Notes: generated by a model not told the origin, from the sequence alone. A DNA stretch of 64,000 bases from OLB7 sp966250335 (GCA_966250335.1 CBINGZ010000027.1:12061-76060), one strand, 5' to 3'. Shown: positions 32,507 to 41,912, numbered from the stretch's first letter. Numbers and translations: made by a program.

Positions 32507-32549
32507 TGATAAAAGTCATGGTGCGCGCTGACGCGGCAGGGTAATTTTG
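32507..32549 (+). promoter_or_regulatory. FNR-like operator and promoter for the OmpA-family gene
   Basis: Operator TGATAAAAGTCA (32507-32518; proximal half GTCATGG) and exact -7 box TAATTTTG (32542-32549), followed by CATC. Centres 33 bp apart. Confidence 0.82.
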
Positions 32550-32589
32550 CATCATACTCGGTTTAAAAACCAATCCGGAGAATATCGTC

Positions 32590-34533
32590 ATGAATACGTG
32601 TACGCGCTCACTGCTCCGTACTGCCGGCGTTATCGCCGCAGGATCGCTCTGCATCGGGAATATCGCATCTGCACAGGAAGCGACCGGCGACATTGCGAAA
32701 TGGCGCTTCGGCCTGCTCGGCGGGGCCGGGTACAATTATGTCGAGACTTCCATGCAGAGATTCGTGGGCGCCGGCGCCGACCCTCTGTTCCAGGGACGTG
32801 ATTATTCGGAAGCATCTGAAATCACTCCCTATGCAGGTATCAATGCCGAATATATTTTCAACACTCTGCTTGGAGTGAATCTGCGCGTAACCTATGACGA
32901 CAGGGCCGTATCGAAGGAGGTACGGGGTGCGACGTTCACACCGTATCTTTCGTTTATCAGCATCGAACCGGCCGTACGTCTGAATCTCTACGATGGACTC
33001 CATTTCAATATCGGTCCGTCGGTAAGTTTCCCGATCCGGCATGTTTACGACTACACCCCGGCCACCGGTGAGGCGGGTAGAACCGTCGACAATGCGGAAC
33101 TGGAAAATGTCCGTGATCTTTCCGCGGGCGCATGGGGCGGCTTCGCCTATGATATAGCATTGAACAGCGGGCCGGGCGCTCTGCGGTGGTATCTGACTCC
33201 GTTCGTCGAAGGGAGCTGGATGTACGATCAGAAGAAGAGCGATGCCGCACAGAGCAATTTCGACGAGAAATGGACGACGCTGACCGGGCGTACCGGCATC
33301 CAGGTGAAACTGGGACCGGCCCCGGAAGTAAAGAAGGTCGTCGACGTCACCCCGATGGAGCCGTCGATGAACATCTCCGTCCGCCCCCCTCGTACCGGCG
33401 TGCTGCAGCCGCGCGACCTTATCGAGCAGATTCCGCTCATGAATTATATGTTCTTCGACAAGGATTCCTCCGGCATCCCGGCACGATATGCCAGACTTCA
33501 GCCGGAGAGCGTTCCGGGCTTCGATGAACGGAAGCTCGCACAGACGATCACGACCGGATCGACGAAGACCAGGGCGCCCGAGGAACGGCAGATGCAGGTC
33601 TACCACAACATGCTGAACATTTTCGGCGACCGGCTGGCGAAGACCCCCGGCGCGATGATCACGCTCGTCGGCTCGGCGCCGGATCAGAAGGAAGGGCTGG
33701 CGATGGCGGAGAACGTGAAGCGTTATATGGTCAACACGTTCGGCATCAGGGCCGACCGGATCGCCGTGAAGGGGCAGGCGCGCCCGCCGCATGCATCGGG
33801 CACCCGCGCCACACCGAAGGAGGATCTCCCGCTTGTCGTGGAGGAGAACCGACGGGTGGAAATCCTCTCGGACAACATGGAACTCCTTGAGCCGGTCAAA
33901 CTCCGGACCGAGATGAAGGGGGCGGTGATGAACTACATGGATATCGAGGTGGACTCGCCCGACGAAATCAACAGCTGGACCATAACGGTCGCGGGCGAGG
34001 GATTCGACAGAACGTACGGTCCATTCCACTCGGGAATACAGAGGATCAACGCAACGCCGATCCTCGCCGGCAATACCCAGGGGACCTACAAGGCGACGGT
34101 CAACGCGACCCTGGAGAACGGAGCCAGCCTCACACGGGAGACGACGTTCCGCCTGAACCGGACGGAACGCCCGGCCATGACGGCAAATCGTTACTCGATC
34201 CTTTTTGATTACGACGAATCGAAGACGGTGGAGCTGTACGAGCAATTCCTGCGTCGTACGGTCGCTCCCGCCCTGCCGAAAGGCTCACTGGTGTACGTGC
34301 ACGGCCACACGGACATGATCGGGGATGCCGATCACAACGCCGATCTCTCGATGGATCGCGCCTCGACGGCCATGCGGATACTTGAGGATGAGACGGCCAG
34401 GCTCGGCATCAACGTGATCTTCGACGCCTACGGCTATGGTGAGGATATCGACGAGGCCCCGTTCGCGAACGGATCGCCGGAAGGACGACATTACAACAGA
34501 ACCGTCGTGATCGATGTCATCGAGGGGATGTAG
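32590..34533 (+). CDS. OmpA-family outer membrane protein with two OmpA-like domains
   Basis: 647 residues with a signal peptide (TAGVIAAGSLCIGNIASAQ, about 10-29). Residues 30-250 are a beta-barrel-like N-terminal part with alternating strands (WRFGLLGGAGYNYVET, LGVNLRVTYDDRAVS, FNIGPSVSFPIRH). A first OmpA-C-like domain follows at about 340-440 (ERQMQVYHNMLNIFGDRL, ENVKRYMVNTFGIRADRIAVKGQARPP, NRRVEIL), then a beta-sandwich linker and a second one at about 535-647 (ILFDYDESKTVEL, LVYVHGHTDMIGDADHNADLSMDRASTAM, YNRTVVIDV). It likely ties the outer membrane to peptidoglycan and is part of the FNR-like regulon. Confidence 0.88.
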   Translation: MNTCTRSLLRTAGVIAAGSLCIGNIASAQEATGDIAKWRFGLLGGAGYNYVETSMQRFVGAGADPLFQGRDYSEASEITPYAGINAEYIFNTLLGVNLRVTYDDRAVSKEVRGATFTPYLSFISIEPAVRLNLYDGLHFNIGPSVSFPIRHVYDYTPATGEAGRTVDNAELENVRDLSAGAWGGFAYDIALNSGPGALRWYLTPFVEGSWMYDQKKSDAAQSNFDEKWTTLTGRTGIQVKLGPAPEVKKVVDVTPMEPSMNISVRPPRTGVLQPRDLIEQIPLMNYMFFDKDSSGIPARYARLQPESVPGFDERKLAQTITTGSTKTRAPEERQMQVYHNMLNIFGDRLAKTPGAMITLVGSAPDQKEGLAMAENVKRYMVNTFGIRADRIAVKGQARPPHASGTRATPKEDLPLVVEENRRVEILSDNMELLEPVKLRTEMKGAVMNYMDIEVDSPDEINSWTITVAGEGFDRTYGPFHSGIQRINATPILAGNTQGTYKATVNATLENGASLTRETTFRLNRTERPAMTANRYSILFDYDESKTVELYEQFLRRTVAPALPKGSLVYVHGHTDMIGDADHNADLSMDRASTAMRILEDETARLGINVIFDAYGYGEDIDEAPFANGSPEGRHYNRTVVIDVIEGM

Positions 34534-34570
34534 GAGCGGAACGTTCGACAGGAACCGGGACTGAAGTCCG

Positions 34571-34609
34571 GAACTCCTCCATGGCGGCAGGCCGCCCGTG
34601 GAGGAGTTC
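34571..34609 (+). terminator. Terminator-like hairpin after the OmpA-family gene
   Basis: 11-bp perfect outer stem with a GGCGG/CCGCC-like inner part, 37 bases after the stop codon. A short TCCGTTATTCC tail follows. Confidence 0.6.
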
Positions 34610-34832
34610 TCCGTTATTCCCTCGTGTAAACGTGAACAGACCGGCTTCGAGCCCCCATATCGACCGCGCGCCCGGATACGATCGACGACGCCGGAGGATC
34701 GGACGATCAAGGTGCAACCCGGGATGTCGGCCGGCAGGAAGCGGGAGAAGGGCGATTCGACCGCCGCGACGGCAGGTCGGCGGAAAGATCCGGAAGGTCG
34801 CCCGCCGCGACGCATCAGACCGATACGCAACG

Positions 34833-34869
34833 GGCGATGCGCCTGTGGAACAGCGGCGCATCGCCCGTA
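34833..34869 (-). terminator. Terminator-like hairpin after hsp20
   Basis: Perfect 13-bp stem with an 11-base loop, about 70 bases beyond the hsp20 stop; no T run on either strand. Confidence 0.5.
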
Positions 34870-34936
34870 CATCTCCTTCCTACTCCGAGGTTGTTTATCG
34901 GTTCTACCTTTGTGTGTGAGGCGGGACCGTCGCCGG

Positions 34937-35488
34937 CTACCGGATCTCAATCGTGCGACCGTTCTTTCTCGTCTTCAAGGTCACCTCGAGAACTCCATCC
35001 TTGAACGATGCTTCGGCCTCGTCGGCCTCGATCCCTTCGCGGAACGGTATGTTCCGGTAGAATCTGCCGTAGCTCCGCTCGCTGCGGTAGTATCCTTCCC
35101 GCTCCTCCTTCTCTTCCCTGTTTCGTTCTCCTCTGAGGACAAGGCTGTTACCGGTCAGCTCGATCTGCACATCCTCCTTCCTGATTCCGGGAAGATCCGC
35201 GCGTACGATCATCGATCCCTCCTTCTCGATGACCTCGATATCGGGAAGGTACAGATCCTTTCCGAACTCCTCCATGCGTTTGGCGAGCGGTTCGCGTCCG
35301 AACAGCGGCGTCAGCCACTCCTTGCCGAAATTCCATTCGTTGAACGCACGATCCATATCCTCGACAAGACGACGCATTGTCGCAAACGGATTTTTCTCCC
35401 GCTGCACCGTCATGATGTCCGTGGCAGGGCTGCTGCCGTTCGTTTTCGTGACGGTGTCCGCTCCGTTCGATTCGTTCTTCGTTTCCAT
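34937..35488 (-). CDS. Hsp20/alpha-crystallin small heat shock protein
   Basis: 183 residues. The N-terminal arm is disordered and longer than usual (METKNESNGADTVTKTNG, about 1-35), then MRRLVEDMDRAFNEWNFGKEWLTPLFG. The alpha-crystallin domain follows (about 80-170): YLPDIEVIEKEGSMIVRADLPGIRKEDVQIELTGNSLVLRGER, with the signature EASFKDGVLEVTL near the end. Small heat shock proteins hold unfolding proteins in an ATP-independent way. Start chosen at METKN because the frame upstream overlaps the promoter. The promoter belongs to the FNR-like set, which fits the frequent induction of Hsp20 under low oxygen or stationary phase. Confidence 0.93.
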   Translation of the reverse strand: METKNESNGADTVTKTNGSSPATDIMTVQREKNPFATMRRLVEDMDRAFNEWNFGKEWLTPLFGREPLAKRMEEFGKDLYLPDIEVIEKEGSMIVRADLPGIRKEDVQIELTGNSLVLRGERNREEKEEREGYYRSERSYGRFYRNIPFREGIEADEAEASFKDGVLEVTLKTRKNGRTIEIR

Positions 35489-35594
35489 GACAATATCCGT
35501 TGAACTGATGGTTAGTGAAGGCGCCGGCCGTTGTTTCCGGATGGCGACGTAATTCGGCACAACCCGATAATAACAGCGGCGTATGGTATCTGTA

Positions 35595-35637
35595 CAAAAG
35601 TACGCGATGCTCACGCGCCGCACCATGACATATGTCA
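35595..35637 (-). promoter_or_regulatory. FNR-like operator and promoter for hsp20
   Basis: Operator TGACATATGTCA (35626-35637), reading TTGACATATGTCATGG toward the gene. Exact -7 box TACTTTTG on the minus strand (35602-35595). Centres 33 bp apart. Confidence 0.88.
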
Positions 35638-35851
35638 ATCCCTTGCGTCGCCGTAATTATTACCTGCCGGCGTTGCCGCGGTTTCGATATTTCGCGCGCA
35701 ACTATACATCGCACAATGCCGCACAGGTTCCCGCGGAACCGTCGTTCACATAATGATCGATAAATTCCGAGGACTTCGTCGGATGCAGTGGAGGCGGGAG
35801 CAGTAATTTCTTCCGGCATCTCCGGAAGAAGATGCAGCCCGGGGATGAACA

Positions 35852-35900
35852 TGCGAACGCCGCTCGCAAATGCGAACGCCGCTCGCAAGTGCGAACGGCG
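35852..35900. repeat. 19-bp tandem repeat
   Basis: Two full units (35852-35870, 35871-35889) of TGCGAACGCCGCTCGCAAR and a partial third (35890-35900). Each contains the inverted pair TGCGA / TCGCA. Noncoding, downstream of the SDR gene. Confidence 0.75.
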
Positions 35901-35994
35901 TGGATCGCGGTGGAGCTCGCCGATTCCCCTGTTCAAGGGAAGCTGATCCGCCGCATTTACGGATTATCCGGTATAGATGCCCCCGGTGGCGCGT

Positions 35995-36753
35995 TCACCG
36001 GGCCACGTAGCCGCCGTCGGCCAGCATGGCATGTCCGTGAACGAACGAGGCCCCGTCGGTACAGAGCCAGACCGCCACTTCGGCGATCTCCTCCGCGCGT
36101 CCCATTCTTCCCACCGGATGCAGCGCCGCCACCGTCGCCCCCATTTCCGTCTGTGCCGTGATTCCCGCCCGCTCAAGCATCGGGGTCGCGATAAATGCGG
36201 GACAGACGCTGTTGATCCGTATTCCCTTCGCCGCATATTCGATCGCTCCGACCTTCGTAAGCCCCAGCACGCCATGCTTCGCCGCAGTGTACGCCGATGC
36301 GTTACCGAACCCGACCAGCCCGAGGATCGACGCGTTGTTGACGATTGCTCCTCCACCCTGCTTCAGCATCTGCTCGATCTCATATTTCATGCAGATGAAC
36401 ACCCCGGTCAGGTTGACGCCGATAACACGGTTCCATGCTTCCATGGAGCAGTCGGCGATCGACGCCGAGGATCCCTCGATCCCCGCATTATTGAACGCGC
36501 AGTCGAGACTTCCGTATGTTTCGACGGTCTTGTTCACCATTGCCTCGACATCGGCGGGAATCGAGACATCGCACGGGATGAAGCACGCCTCCCCCCCCTG
36601 CTCCTCGATCATCCGCACGGTTTCCCGGCTCCCGTCAATGTTCATGTCGGCAATGACCACTCTTGCTCCCTCACGTGCGAACCCCAGTGCCGTCGCCCGT
36701 CCGATGCCCGAGCTGCCGCCGGTTACTACTGCTACCTTACCGTTCAACTGCAT
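35995..36753 (-). CDS. Short-chain dehydrogenase/reductase (SDR)
   Basis: 252 residues, classical SDR size. Rossmann nucleotide motif TGGSSGIGRATALGFAREGARV with an acidic residue after the second strand (VIADMNIDG), which favours NAD(H). The NNAGIEG motif, the catalytic Ser in NNASILGLVG, and YTAAKHG (Tyr-x3-Lys) are all present. It ends with the standard SFVHGHAMLADGGYVAR. Substrate unknown. A longer frame upstream lacks SDR similarity, so the start is MQLNGKVAVVTGG. It has its own FNR-like promoter although it follows the HlyD gene on the same strand. Confidence 0.93.
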   Translation of the reverse strand: MQLNGKVAVVTGGSSGIGRATALGFAREGARVVIADMNIDGSRETVRMIEEQGGEACFIPCDVSIPADVEAMVNKTVETYGSLDCAFNNAGIEGSSASIADCSMEAWNRVIGVNLTGVFICMKYEIEQMLKQGGGAIVNNASILGLVGFGNASAYTAAKHGVLGLTKVGAIEYAAKGIRINSVCPAFIATPMLERAGITAQTEMGATVAALHPVGRMGRAEEIAEVAVWLCTDGASFVHGHAMLADGGYVAR

Positions 36754-36816
36754 GTCGTTACTCCCAACGAATGATAGGAAAATGCGAACCGGATATCCGG
36801 GAATCGCGCCGCTGAA

Positions 36817-36859
36817 CAAACGTACGGCCGATGTGGGGGATAGACCATGACATATATCA
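36817..36859 (-). promoter_or_regulatory. FNR-like operator and promoter for the SDR gene
   Basis: Operator TGACATATATCA (36848-36859), reading TGATATATGTCATGG toward the gene. Exact -7 box TACGTTTG on the minus strand (36824-36817). Centres 33 bp apart. Confidence 0.87.
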
Positions 36860-36928
36860 CGATCCGGGAGAAGAGTCGACCGGCGCGGAATTCTTCCGTG
36901 ACGGTGATGTTTCCATCTCCCTATTCTC

Positions 36929-38092
36929 CTATTGCCTCGGTTCGACACCTGTTCCATCCGATATATGATCGGGCGGGTGGACAATGACCTCGCTTCCCTC
37001 CTGCAATCCTCCGGTGACCTCGGCGTCGAACGCATTCATCCGACCGATCGACACATGTTTCCGATGCGCGGTTCCATCCTCGACCGTGAAGAGGCCCCAC
37101 TGATTCCCGTCGCGGAAGAGGGCGCTTACCGGAACCTTGAGAACGTTCCTCCCTTCCCACAGGGTGATCTGCGCATCGACGCGATACCCATCCCCCAGCT
37201 TCGCCGCCGGGGCCGCAAGATCGACGATGATATTGACGCGCTGCTCCTCGACGCCGAGGGCGGAAATCGTGGTGAATGCCGCCGGCTCGATATAGGCGAC
37301 CCTGGCACGAAGCGGATCGTCACCTCCCCATCCCTCGATCAGCACCGGCGCCCCCTGCTCGACCTTTACCGCATCGGACGAGAGAACATCGACGACGATC
37401 TCCAGCCTGCCGGGATCACCGATCTGCACGATCGGAGTCCCCGCCGGGACGATACGCTCGCTCTTTTCCAGGATACGGAGCACACGTCCGTGCACCGGGG
37501 AGCGGAGCACCACGGCGCGGCTTCCGGCGGCCGCGATCCTGCCGGCCTTTACGACGGCGACCTCCGACGCGGCCCCCTGCACTCTGAAGCGCGCGGCCTC
37601 CCGTTCCCGCGCGGCGGCGGCAACCGCATCCTCGGCGCGATCGAGGTCCTGGCCGGAAGCGGCGCCCGTCATGACGACAGGACGAAGCCGATCGCGCTCA
37701 CGTTCGAACTGCCTCAGTTTCGCCTCCGCCTCGTCGGCGGCCACGACGGCGTTCCGGAATATCGATTCGGCCGACTCGATCCTGCGCTCCAGTTCCTCCC
37801 GCTGCATGGCGTCGAGCACGGAGGGATAGATGCTTGCGACCGGAGTTCCGGCCTCGAGACCGACTCCTTCGATCATATCGACACGGGCCAGCCTGCCGGT
37901 CACCGGAGCGGCCAGGGTATAGAGATCGCGGACGCGCGTGCGCCCCTCCGCCTCGATCGCAACCCGCATCTCTCCATACCCGACCCTTGCGGTTTCCACC
38001 ACGGCGGGCTTCGGCAGGAACGCGACAACGAGCATGCCTGTGAGCGATACGCCCGCCGCCGCCCAGAATACTCGTTTCCAGATCTTTTTCAT
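36929..38092 (-). CDS. HlyD/RND-type periplasmic adaptor of an ABC exporter
   Basis: 387 residues. One N-terminal membrane helix (VFWAAAGVSLTGMLVVAFL, about 8-27), a biotinyl-lipoyl-like half motif (AAPVTGRLARVDMIEGVGLEAGTPVASIYP), a coiled-coil hairpin (about 95-175), the second half motif (AVVLRSPVHGRVLRILEKSERIVPAGTPIVQIGD), then beta-barrel and membrane-proximal domains. It bridges the inner-membrane permease to an outer-membrane channel. Last gene of a four-gene unit: barrel protein, ATPase, permease, adaptor. It lies 6 bp after the permease, so co-translated. Confidence 0.9.
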   Translation of the reverse strand: MKKIWKRVFWAAAGVSLTGMLVVAFLPKPAVVETARVGYGEMRVAIEAEGRTRVRDLYTLAAPVTGRLARVDMIEGVGLEAGTPVASIYPSVLDAMQREELERRIESAESIFRNAVVAADEAEAKLRQFERERDRLRPVVMTGAASGQDLDRAEDAVAAAAREREAARFRVQGAASEVAVVKAGRIAAAGSRAVVLRSPVHGRVLRILEKSERIVPAGTPIVQIGDPGRLEIVVDVLSSDAVKVEQGAPVLIEGWGGDDPLRARVAYIEPAAFTTISALGVEEQRVNIIVDLAAPAAKLGDGYRVDAQITLWEGRNVLKVPVSALFRDGNQWGLFTVEDGTAHRKHVSIGRMNAFDAEVTGGLQEGSEVIVHPPDHISDGTGVEPRQ

Positions 38093-38097
38093 CGCCT

Positions 38098-40458
38098 TTA
38101 TTCCCTTGTTTTAAGGACTTCGATCATATCGAGGTTGTTCAGACGCCTGAGGACGAGAATGGCCGACAGGCCCGCCGTGATGATGATCACCGTTGCGGCG
38201 TATGCATAGGTGCCGACGCTGAGCGTCAACGGAAAGCGATACATCTCACCGTTGACGAGCCATACCACGAGCGCCGTGAGGAGATACCCGATCAGATAAC
38301 CGAGGGGGATCGCCGCCGCCGTGATGATCGCCTGCTCCCCGAACAGCATCAGCGCCGTCTCGCGCCGTGTGAACCCGAGCACACGCAGGCTCACCAGCTC
38401 GCGTCCCCGCTCCGACAGGGAGATCCGCGCGCTGTTGTAGACGATGCCGAAGGCGATGACGGCGGCAAAGACGACGAGCGCCGTCGACGACACCGACTGA
38501 TTCTCGGCAATCGTCTCCTGGAAACTCCTGAGCATTGCTTTCCGCACCACGACTCCGGCGACGGCGGGTGTCCGCTTCAACCGCTCGTACAGCTGCGCCG
38601 AGCGACCGTCGTCGACCAGGATCCACGCCCCGGAGATCAGTTCCCCTTCCTTGAGCATCCGGTTGAGTGTGTTGAGCCGCGCATAGGCCGAGAGCCCGAA
38701 CAGCTCGTCGACCAGTCCGGCAACCTTCACATGCAGCGTACGGTGATCCCCTTCGAGCAGCTCCACCTGCACCGAATCCCCCGGGCCGACGTGAAGAATC
38801 TCTCCCAGGGTCTTCGTGATGAGAATCCCGTTGTCCGGGGGCTGCATAAGCCTGTATTCCCTGTCGACGATCTGCTGCAGCTCCGCGCCCGGCTCCATTC
38901 CCAGGATTGCCACCTTCCGCTCGTAATGCAGATTGCGCATACGGACGGGAACGCTTCTGAACGCTTCCACGCGCAACACACCGGGGAGATGCTGAAACCC
39001 GAACCTTGCCTCGGCCGATCCGGGACGATTCAGCATAAGGGTGATATCGGCGCGCTGCACCGTGTTGAACTGAAGGTCCATCATATAATCGAAGGCATCC
39101 CACATATATCGACCGACGACTAGAATCGCGACCGACAGCGATATTCCGAAGGTTGAAATGAACGCCTTCCAGGGATTCCGCTCGATATTCCTCAGCACCA
39201 TTCTCGCGCTTGTGGAGAACCTGCTCCCCAGCCCCATCCGTTCGAACGGGCCCGGCCTGAATCGAGCGGGGGGCTCCGGCCGCATCGCTTCGGCGGGAGG
39301 AAGCCGCACGGCACGCCGGACCGCGCCGACCGCGCCGAGCACGGCCGCGACGCCGCTTATCAGCACGGCGTAGGCGATCACATCGAAGCCTGCACGGTAC
39401 TGAAGTATCGGAAAACGGTAGAATCTTGCATAGAGTCCGGTCATCGCTTTCCCAAGCCATGACCCTACTCCCGTGCCGAGCAGGGCTCCGACAAGAACAA
39501 CCGACAGCGCGTACATCAGATAATGGCCGCCGACGGTCGAGTCGCTGTAGCCGAACGCCTTCAGCACCGCTATCTGATCGCGCTGGGTCCCCACGAGCCT
39601 GGAGAGGACGATATGCAGCAGGAATGCCGCAACGCCGAGGTAGACGGCGGGCATGACCAGCGCGTTGGCTTCCAGCTGTGTCAGCTCATCTTCGAGGAAA
39701 TGGTGGGAGACCTGATCGGCACGCCCGTGGGCGCCGCGCCCCCCGTAGCGTGCCAGAAGATGGTCGATACGGGCTATGACATCCTTCTCCGACGCATCAT
39801 AGGCCAGCGTGAGCGATATGTCGTTGAAGGCCCCGTTCATGTCGAACGCGGCGCTCAGGGAGGCGCGTCCCATCCAGAGGACGCCGAACCGCTTGTTGTC
39901 GGGGAAGACGCTCCCTCCCACTTCATACACGTACTCGGGCGAAAGGGCAATGCCGACGATGCGGAGACGGCGCCATCGTCCGTTCAGGACGGCCCCCAGC
40001 GAATCACCGACCTTCAGACCGTTCGCCAGCGCAAACGCCTCGCTGGCGATGATCTCATCGTCTGCACCGGAGGCAACCCATCTCCCCGTACGCAGGTGCA
40101 GATCGTTGAGGATCCGCCTTCGGAGATCGGGTATGGAAACGATACGACCGGTCGCCGGCTCCGCAAGCCCCGGCACGGTAAGGGTTACCTCCGCCACGAC
40201 ACGCGTTTCAAGAGCCGCTACACCCCGGAGAGCCCGTATCCTGTGCGCCTCCTCCTCCGGAACGCGCTTCGCGCCGGCAAAGACATCGGCGAAACGGTAG
40301 GATTCGTAGTACGATGCGCGTGTCGCCAGAAGCGAATAATAGACGCTCACCATCGTCACGAAGGTCGCAATGCCGCAGGCGATCACGAGCGTGACGGCGG
40401 TCATCTGTCCCCACAGGTGGCGAAGGTCGCGGACGAGTTTTCGATAGAGGGGGCTCAT
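38098..40458 (-). CDS. FtsX-like ABC transporter permease
   Basis: 786 residues with the two-FtsX-domain layout. N-terminal helix (LWGQMTAVTLVIACGIATFVTMVSVYY, about 15-40), a large periplasmic MacB-like domain, three helices around residues 270-390 (with VGTQRDQIAVLKAFGYSDSTVG, the FtsX coupling motif), a repeat of helix and periplasmic domain (FISTFGISLSVAILVVGRYMWDAF), and three terminal helices (VVFAAVIAFGIVYNSARISLSERGRELVSLRVLGFTRRETALML). This resembles DevC/MacB-type exporters more than LolCE. Only one base separates it from the ATPase gene. Substrate unknown. Confidence 0.9.
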   Translation of the reverse strand: MSPLYRKLVRDLRHLWGQMTAVTLVIACGIATFVTMVSVYYSLLATRASYYESYRFADVFAGAKRVPEEEAHRIRALRGVAALETRVVAEVTLTVPGLAEPATGRIVSIPDLRRRILNDLHLRTGRWVASGADDEIIASEAFALANGLKVGDSLGAVLNGRWRRLRIVGIALSPEYVYEVGGSVFPDNKRFGVLWMGRASLSAAFDMNGAFNDISLTLAYDASEKDVIARIDHLLARYGGRGAHGRADQVSHHFLEDELTQLEANALVMPAVYLGVAAFLLHIVLSRLVGTQRDQIAVLKAFGYSDSTVGGHYLMYALSVVLVGALLGTGVGSWLGKAMTGLYARFYRFPILQYRAGFDVIAYAVLISGVAAVLGAVGAVRRAVRLPPAEAMRPEPPARFRPGPFERMGLGSRFSTSARMVLRNIERNPWKAFISTFGISLSVAILVVGRYMWDAFDYMMDLQFNTVQRADITLMLNRPGSAEARFGFQHLPGVLRVEAFRSVPVRMRNLHYERKVAILGMEPGAELQQIVDREYRLMQPPDNGILITKTLGEILHVGPGDSVQVELLEGDHRTLHVKVAGLVDELFGLSAYARLNTLNRMLKEGELISGAWILVDDGRSAQLYERLKRTPAVAGVVVRKAMLRSFQETIAENQSVSSTALVVFAAVIAFGIVYNSARISLSERGRELVSLRVLGFTRRETALMLFGEQAIITAAAIPLGYLIGYLLTALVVWLVNGEMYRFPLTLSVGTYAYAATVIIITAGLSAILVLRRLNNLDMIEVLKTRE

Positions 40459-40459
40459 C

Positions 40460-41224
40460 TCACCAGATCAGATCGGCCGGGACGGCCTTTGTTGGATTTT
40501 TATGGATCTCCACGATATTTCCACTGCTCATCCGTATCACCCGGTCGGCCATCGCCGCGATCGCCGCATTATGAGTGATGACCGCAGTGGTCGTCCCCAG
40601 CTCCCGGTTGACCTCTGCTATCACCTCGAGCACGAGCTTCCCTGTGGAATAGTCGAGCGCGCCGGTAGGTTCGTCGCACAGGAGAACCTTGGGACGCTTG
40701 GCCACGGCGCGCGCGATTGCGACCCGCTGCTGCTCGCCGCCGGAAAGCTGGGCGGGGAAATGATGGAGGCGATCGCCGAGGCCGACCAGCCGAAGGGCTT
40801 CGGCGGGAGAGATCGGATCGCGCGCGATACCGGTCACCAGCTCCACGTTCTCGATCGCCGACAGGCTCGGAATCAGGTTGTAGAACTGGAAGACGAAGCC
40901 GACCGCCTCGCGTCGGAACCGGGTGAGCTGCGCCTCGTCGGCGCGCGTCAGCTCCTGATCATGGAAGAACACCTCTCCGTCGGTCGGCACGTCGAGTCCC
41001 CCGAGAATATTCAGCAGCGTCGACTTGCCGCTCCCGGACGCTCCCAGAAGCACGGCGAGTTCCCCTTCGTAGAGATCGATCGTCACGTCGTTGAGTGCAC
41101 GCACCTGCACCTCCCCCATCGTGTAGACCTTCGACACATGATGGACATGAAAGACGACGTCGGGCTCGCCCCCGGCATCACCCCCGGGCGATCGTGCAGG
41201 TGCGGAAGAGATCGGCATGGTCAT
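40460..41224 (-). CDS. ABC transporter ATP-binding protein (MacB/LolD type)
   Basis: 254 residues. Walker A GASGSGKSTLLNILGGLD, Q-loop FVFQFYNLIPSLSAIENVEL, signature LSGGEQQRVAIARA, Walker B KVLLCDEPTGALD and the switch His in TAVITHNAAIA. This is the MacB/LolD/DevA subfamily that pairs with FtsX-like permeases, and its partner follows directly. Start MTMPISSAPARS gives a short unstructured N-terminal extension before VFHVHHVSKVYTMGEVQVRALNDV, so a later start is possible. Confidence 0.94.
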   Translation of the reverse strand: MTMPISSAPARSPGGDAGGEPDVVFHVHHVSKVYTMGEVQVRALNDVTIDLYEGELAVLLGASGSGKSTLLNILGGLDVPTDGEVFFHDQELTRADEAQLTRFRREAVGFVFQFYNLIPSLSAIENVELVTGIARDPISPAEALRLVGLGDRLHHFPAQLSGGEQQRVAIARAVAKRPKVLLCDEPTGALDYSTGKLVLEVIAEVNRELGTTTAVITHNAAIAAMADRVIRMSSGNIVEIHKNPTKAVPADLIW

Positions 41225-41271
41225 CGGCGGAGAACATCTGGTGAACTATGGTGAAATCGTCGTGGAGCCCG

Positions 41272-41868
41272 TCAGAACGAGCCGAACTTGAACATGATCC
41301 ACCCGTTCGGCCCGCCGATATCGGCGTTGTCGAGCCCTGCAAGCTCCACACCGGAGACGAATCTGTAGCTTCCACCCAACGCGATCCGGAACCACTGCGT
41401 GACGTTCAGCTCCGCCCCCACATTCGGCTCGGCAACGAAGATCGCATCGTTCAGCGTGTCGTCTCTCCAGTGCGATTCGCCTGTTTCCTCTGCGATATTC
41501 TTCCGGAAACCGAGTCCCCCTCCTCCTATCAGCACGCCCGCTGTAACATGGATGAGGTCGTCCGAACGGTGGATATACTGGATGAGGACCCCGCCGTACC
41601 CGAGATTGAGATATGGAGTCGAGGCCGGAGCAGCATCGTCGGCCACATCGTTCGTCAGACCGTATCCGGCGCCCCCCAGGGCGATCGTGTGATCGATGAT
41701 CACACCGCCGCCGCCGCCGACCAGCAGACCGAATCGCCCGTTGATCGATGTAGACTGCACCATGGGACCACCGAACCCTCCGATATCGACCTTGCCGTCG
41801 ATCAATGTTTCCTGAGCATAAAGAGGAAATCCGATAAGAAGCACGAGAAAGAAGATTACCGTTTTCAT
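41272..41868 (-). CDS. Small outer-membrane beta-barrel-like protein
   Basis: 198 residues with a signal peptide (MKTVIFFLVLLIGFPLYAQ). The mature part alternates Gly-rich strands (VDIGGFGGPMVQSTSING, FGLLVGGGGGVIIDHTIALGGAGYGLTND, LNLGYGGVLIQYI) and ends in a Phe (NGWIMFKFGSF), as barrel proteins do. No family name. It is first in the unit with the ABC exporter genes (48 bp gap to the ATPase) and directly downstream of the FNR-like promoter. It is too small to be a TolC channel, so it could be a co-exported or accessory outer-membrane component. Confidence 0.75.
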   Translation of the reverse strand: MKTVIFFLVLLIGFPLYAQETLIDGKVDIGGFGGPMVQSTSINGRFGLLVGGGGGVIIDHTIALGGAGYGLTNDVADDAAPASTPYLNLGYGGVLIQYIHRSDDLIHVTAGVLIGGGGLGFRKNIAEETGESHWRDDTLNDAIFVAEPNVGAELNVTQWFRIALGGSYRFVSGVELAGLDNADIGGPNGWIMFKFGSF

Positions 41869-41912
41869 GGCCGTTCCCGTTAGTGGTTTAGAGTTGAGGA
41901 AAGAGAACCGTA

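Larger units (their letters stand above)
32187..32589. other. Intergenic region upstream of the OmpA-family gene
   Basis: 403 bases. It begins with a hairpin terminator, then about 250 bases with no recognised feature, and ends with the FNR-like promoter at 32507-32549 and a leader of about 35 bases. Confidence 0.5.
34534..34936. other. Intergenic region between convergent ompA-like and hsp20 genes
   Basis: 403 bases with two strong hairpins. GAACTCCTCCA (34571-34581) pairs with TGGAGGAGTTC (34599-34609), and CGGGCGATGCGCC (34833-34845) pairs perfectly with GGCGCATCGCCCG (34857-34869). They probably terminate the OmpA-family gene and hsp20, respectively. I see no gene between them. Confidence 0.5.
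35489..35994. other. Intergenic region between hsp20 and the SDR gene
   Basis: 506 bases. It holds the hsp20 promoter (35595-35637) and, at 35852-35900, a short tandem repeat. The stretch between has no gene I can support. Confidence 0.5.

Noticed and set aside
32608..34245. 545-codon minus-strand frame opposite the OmpA-family gene
   Set aside because: Antisense shadow of a clearly coding plus-strand gene.
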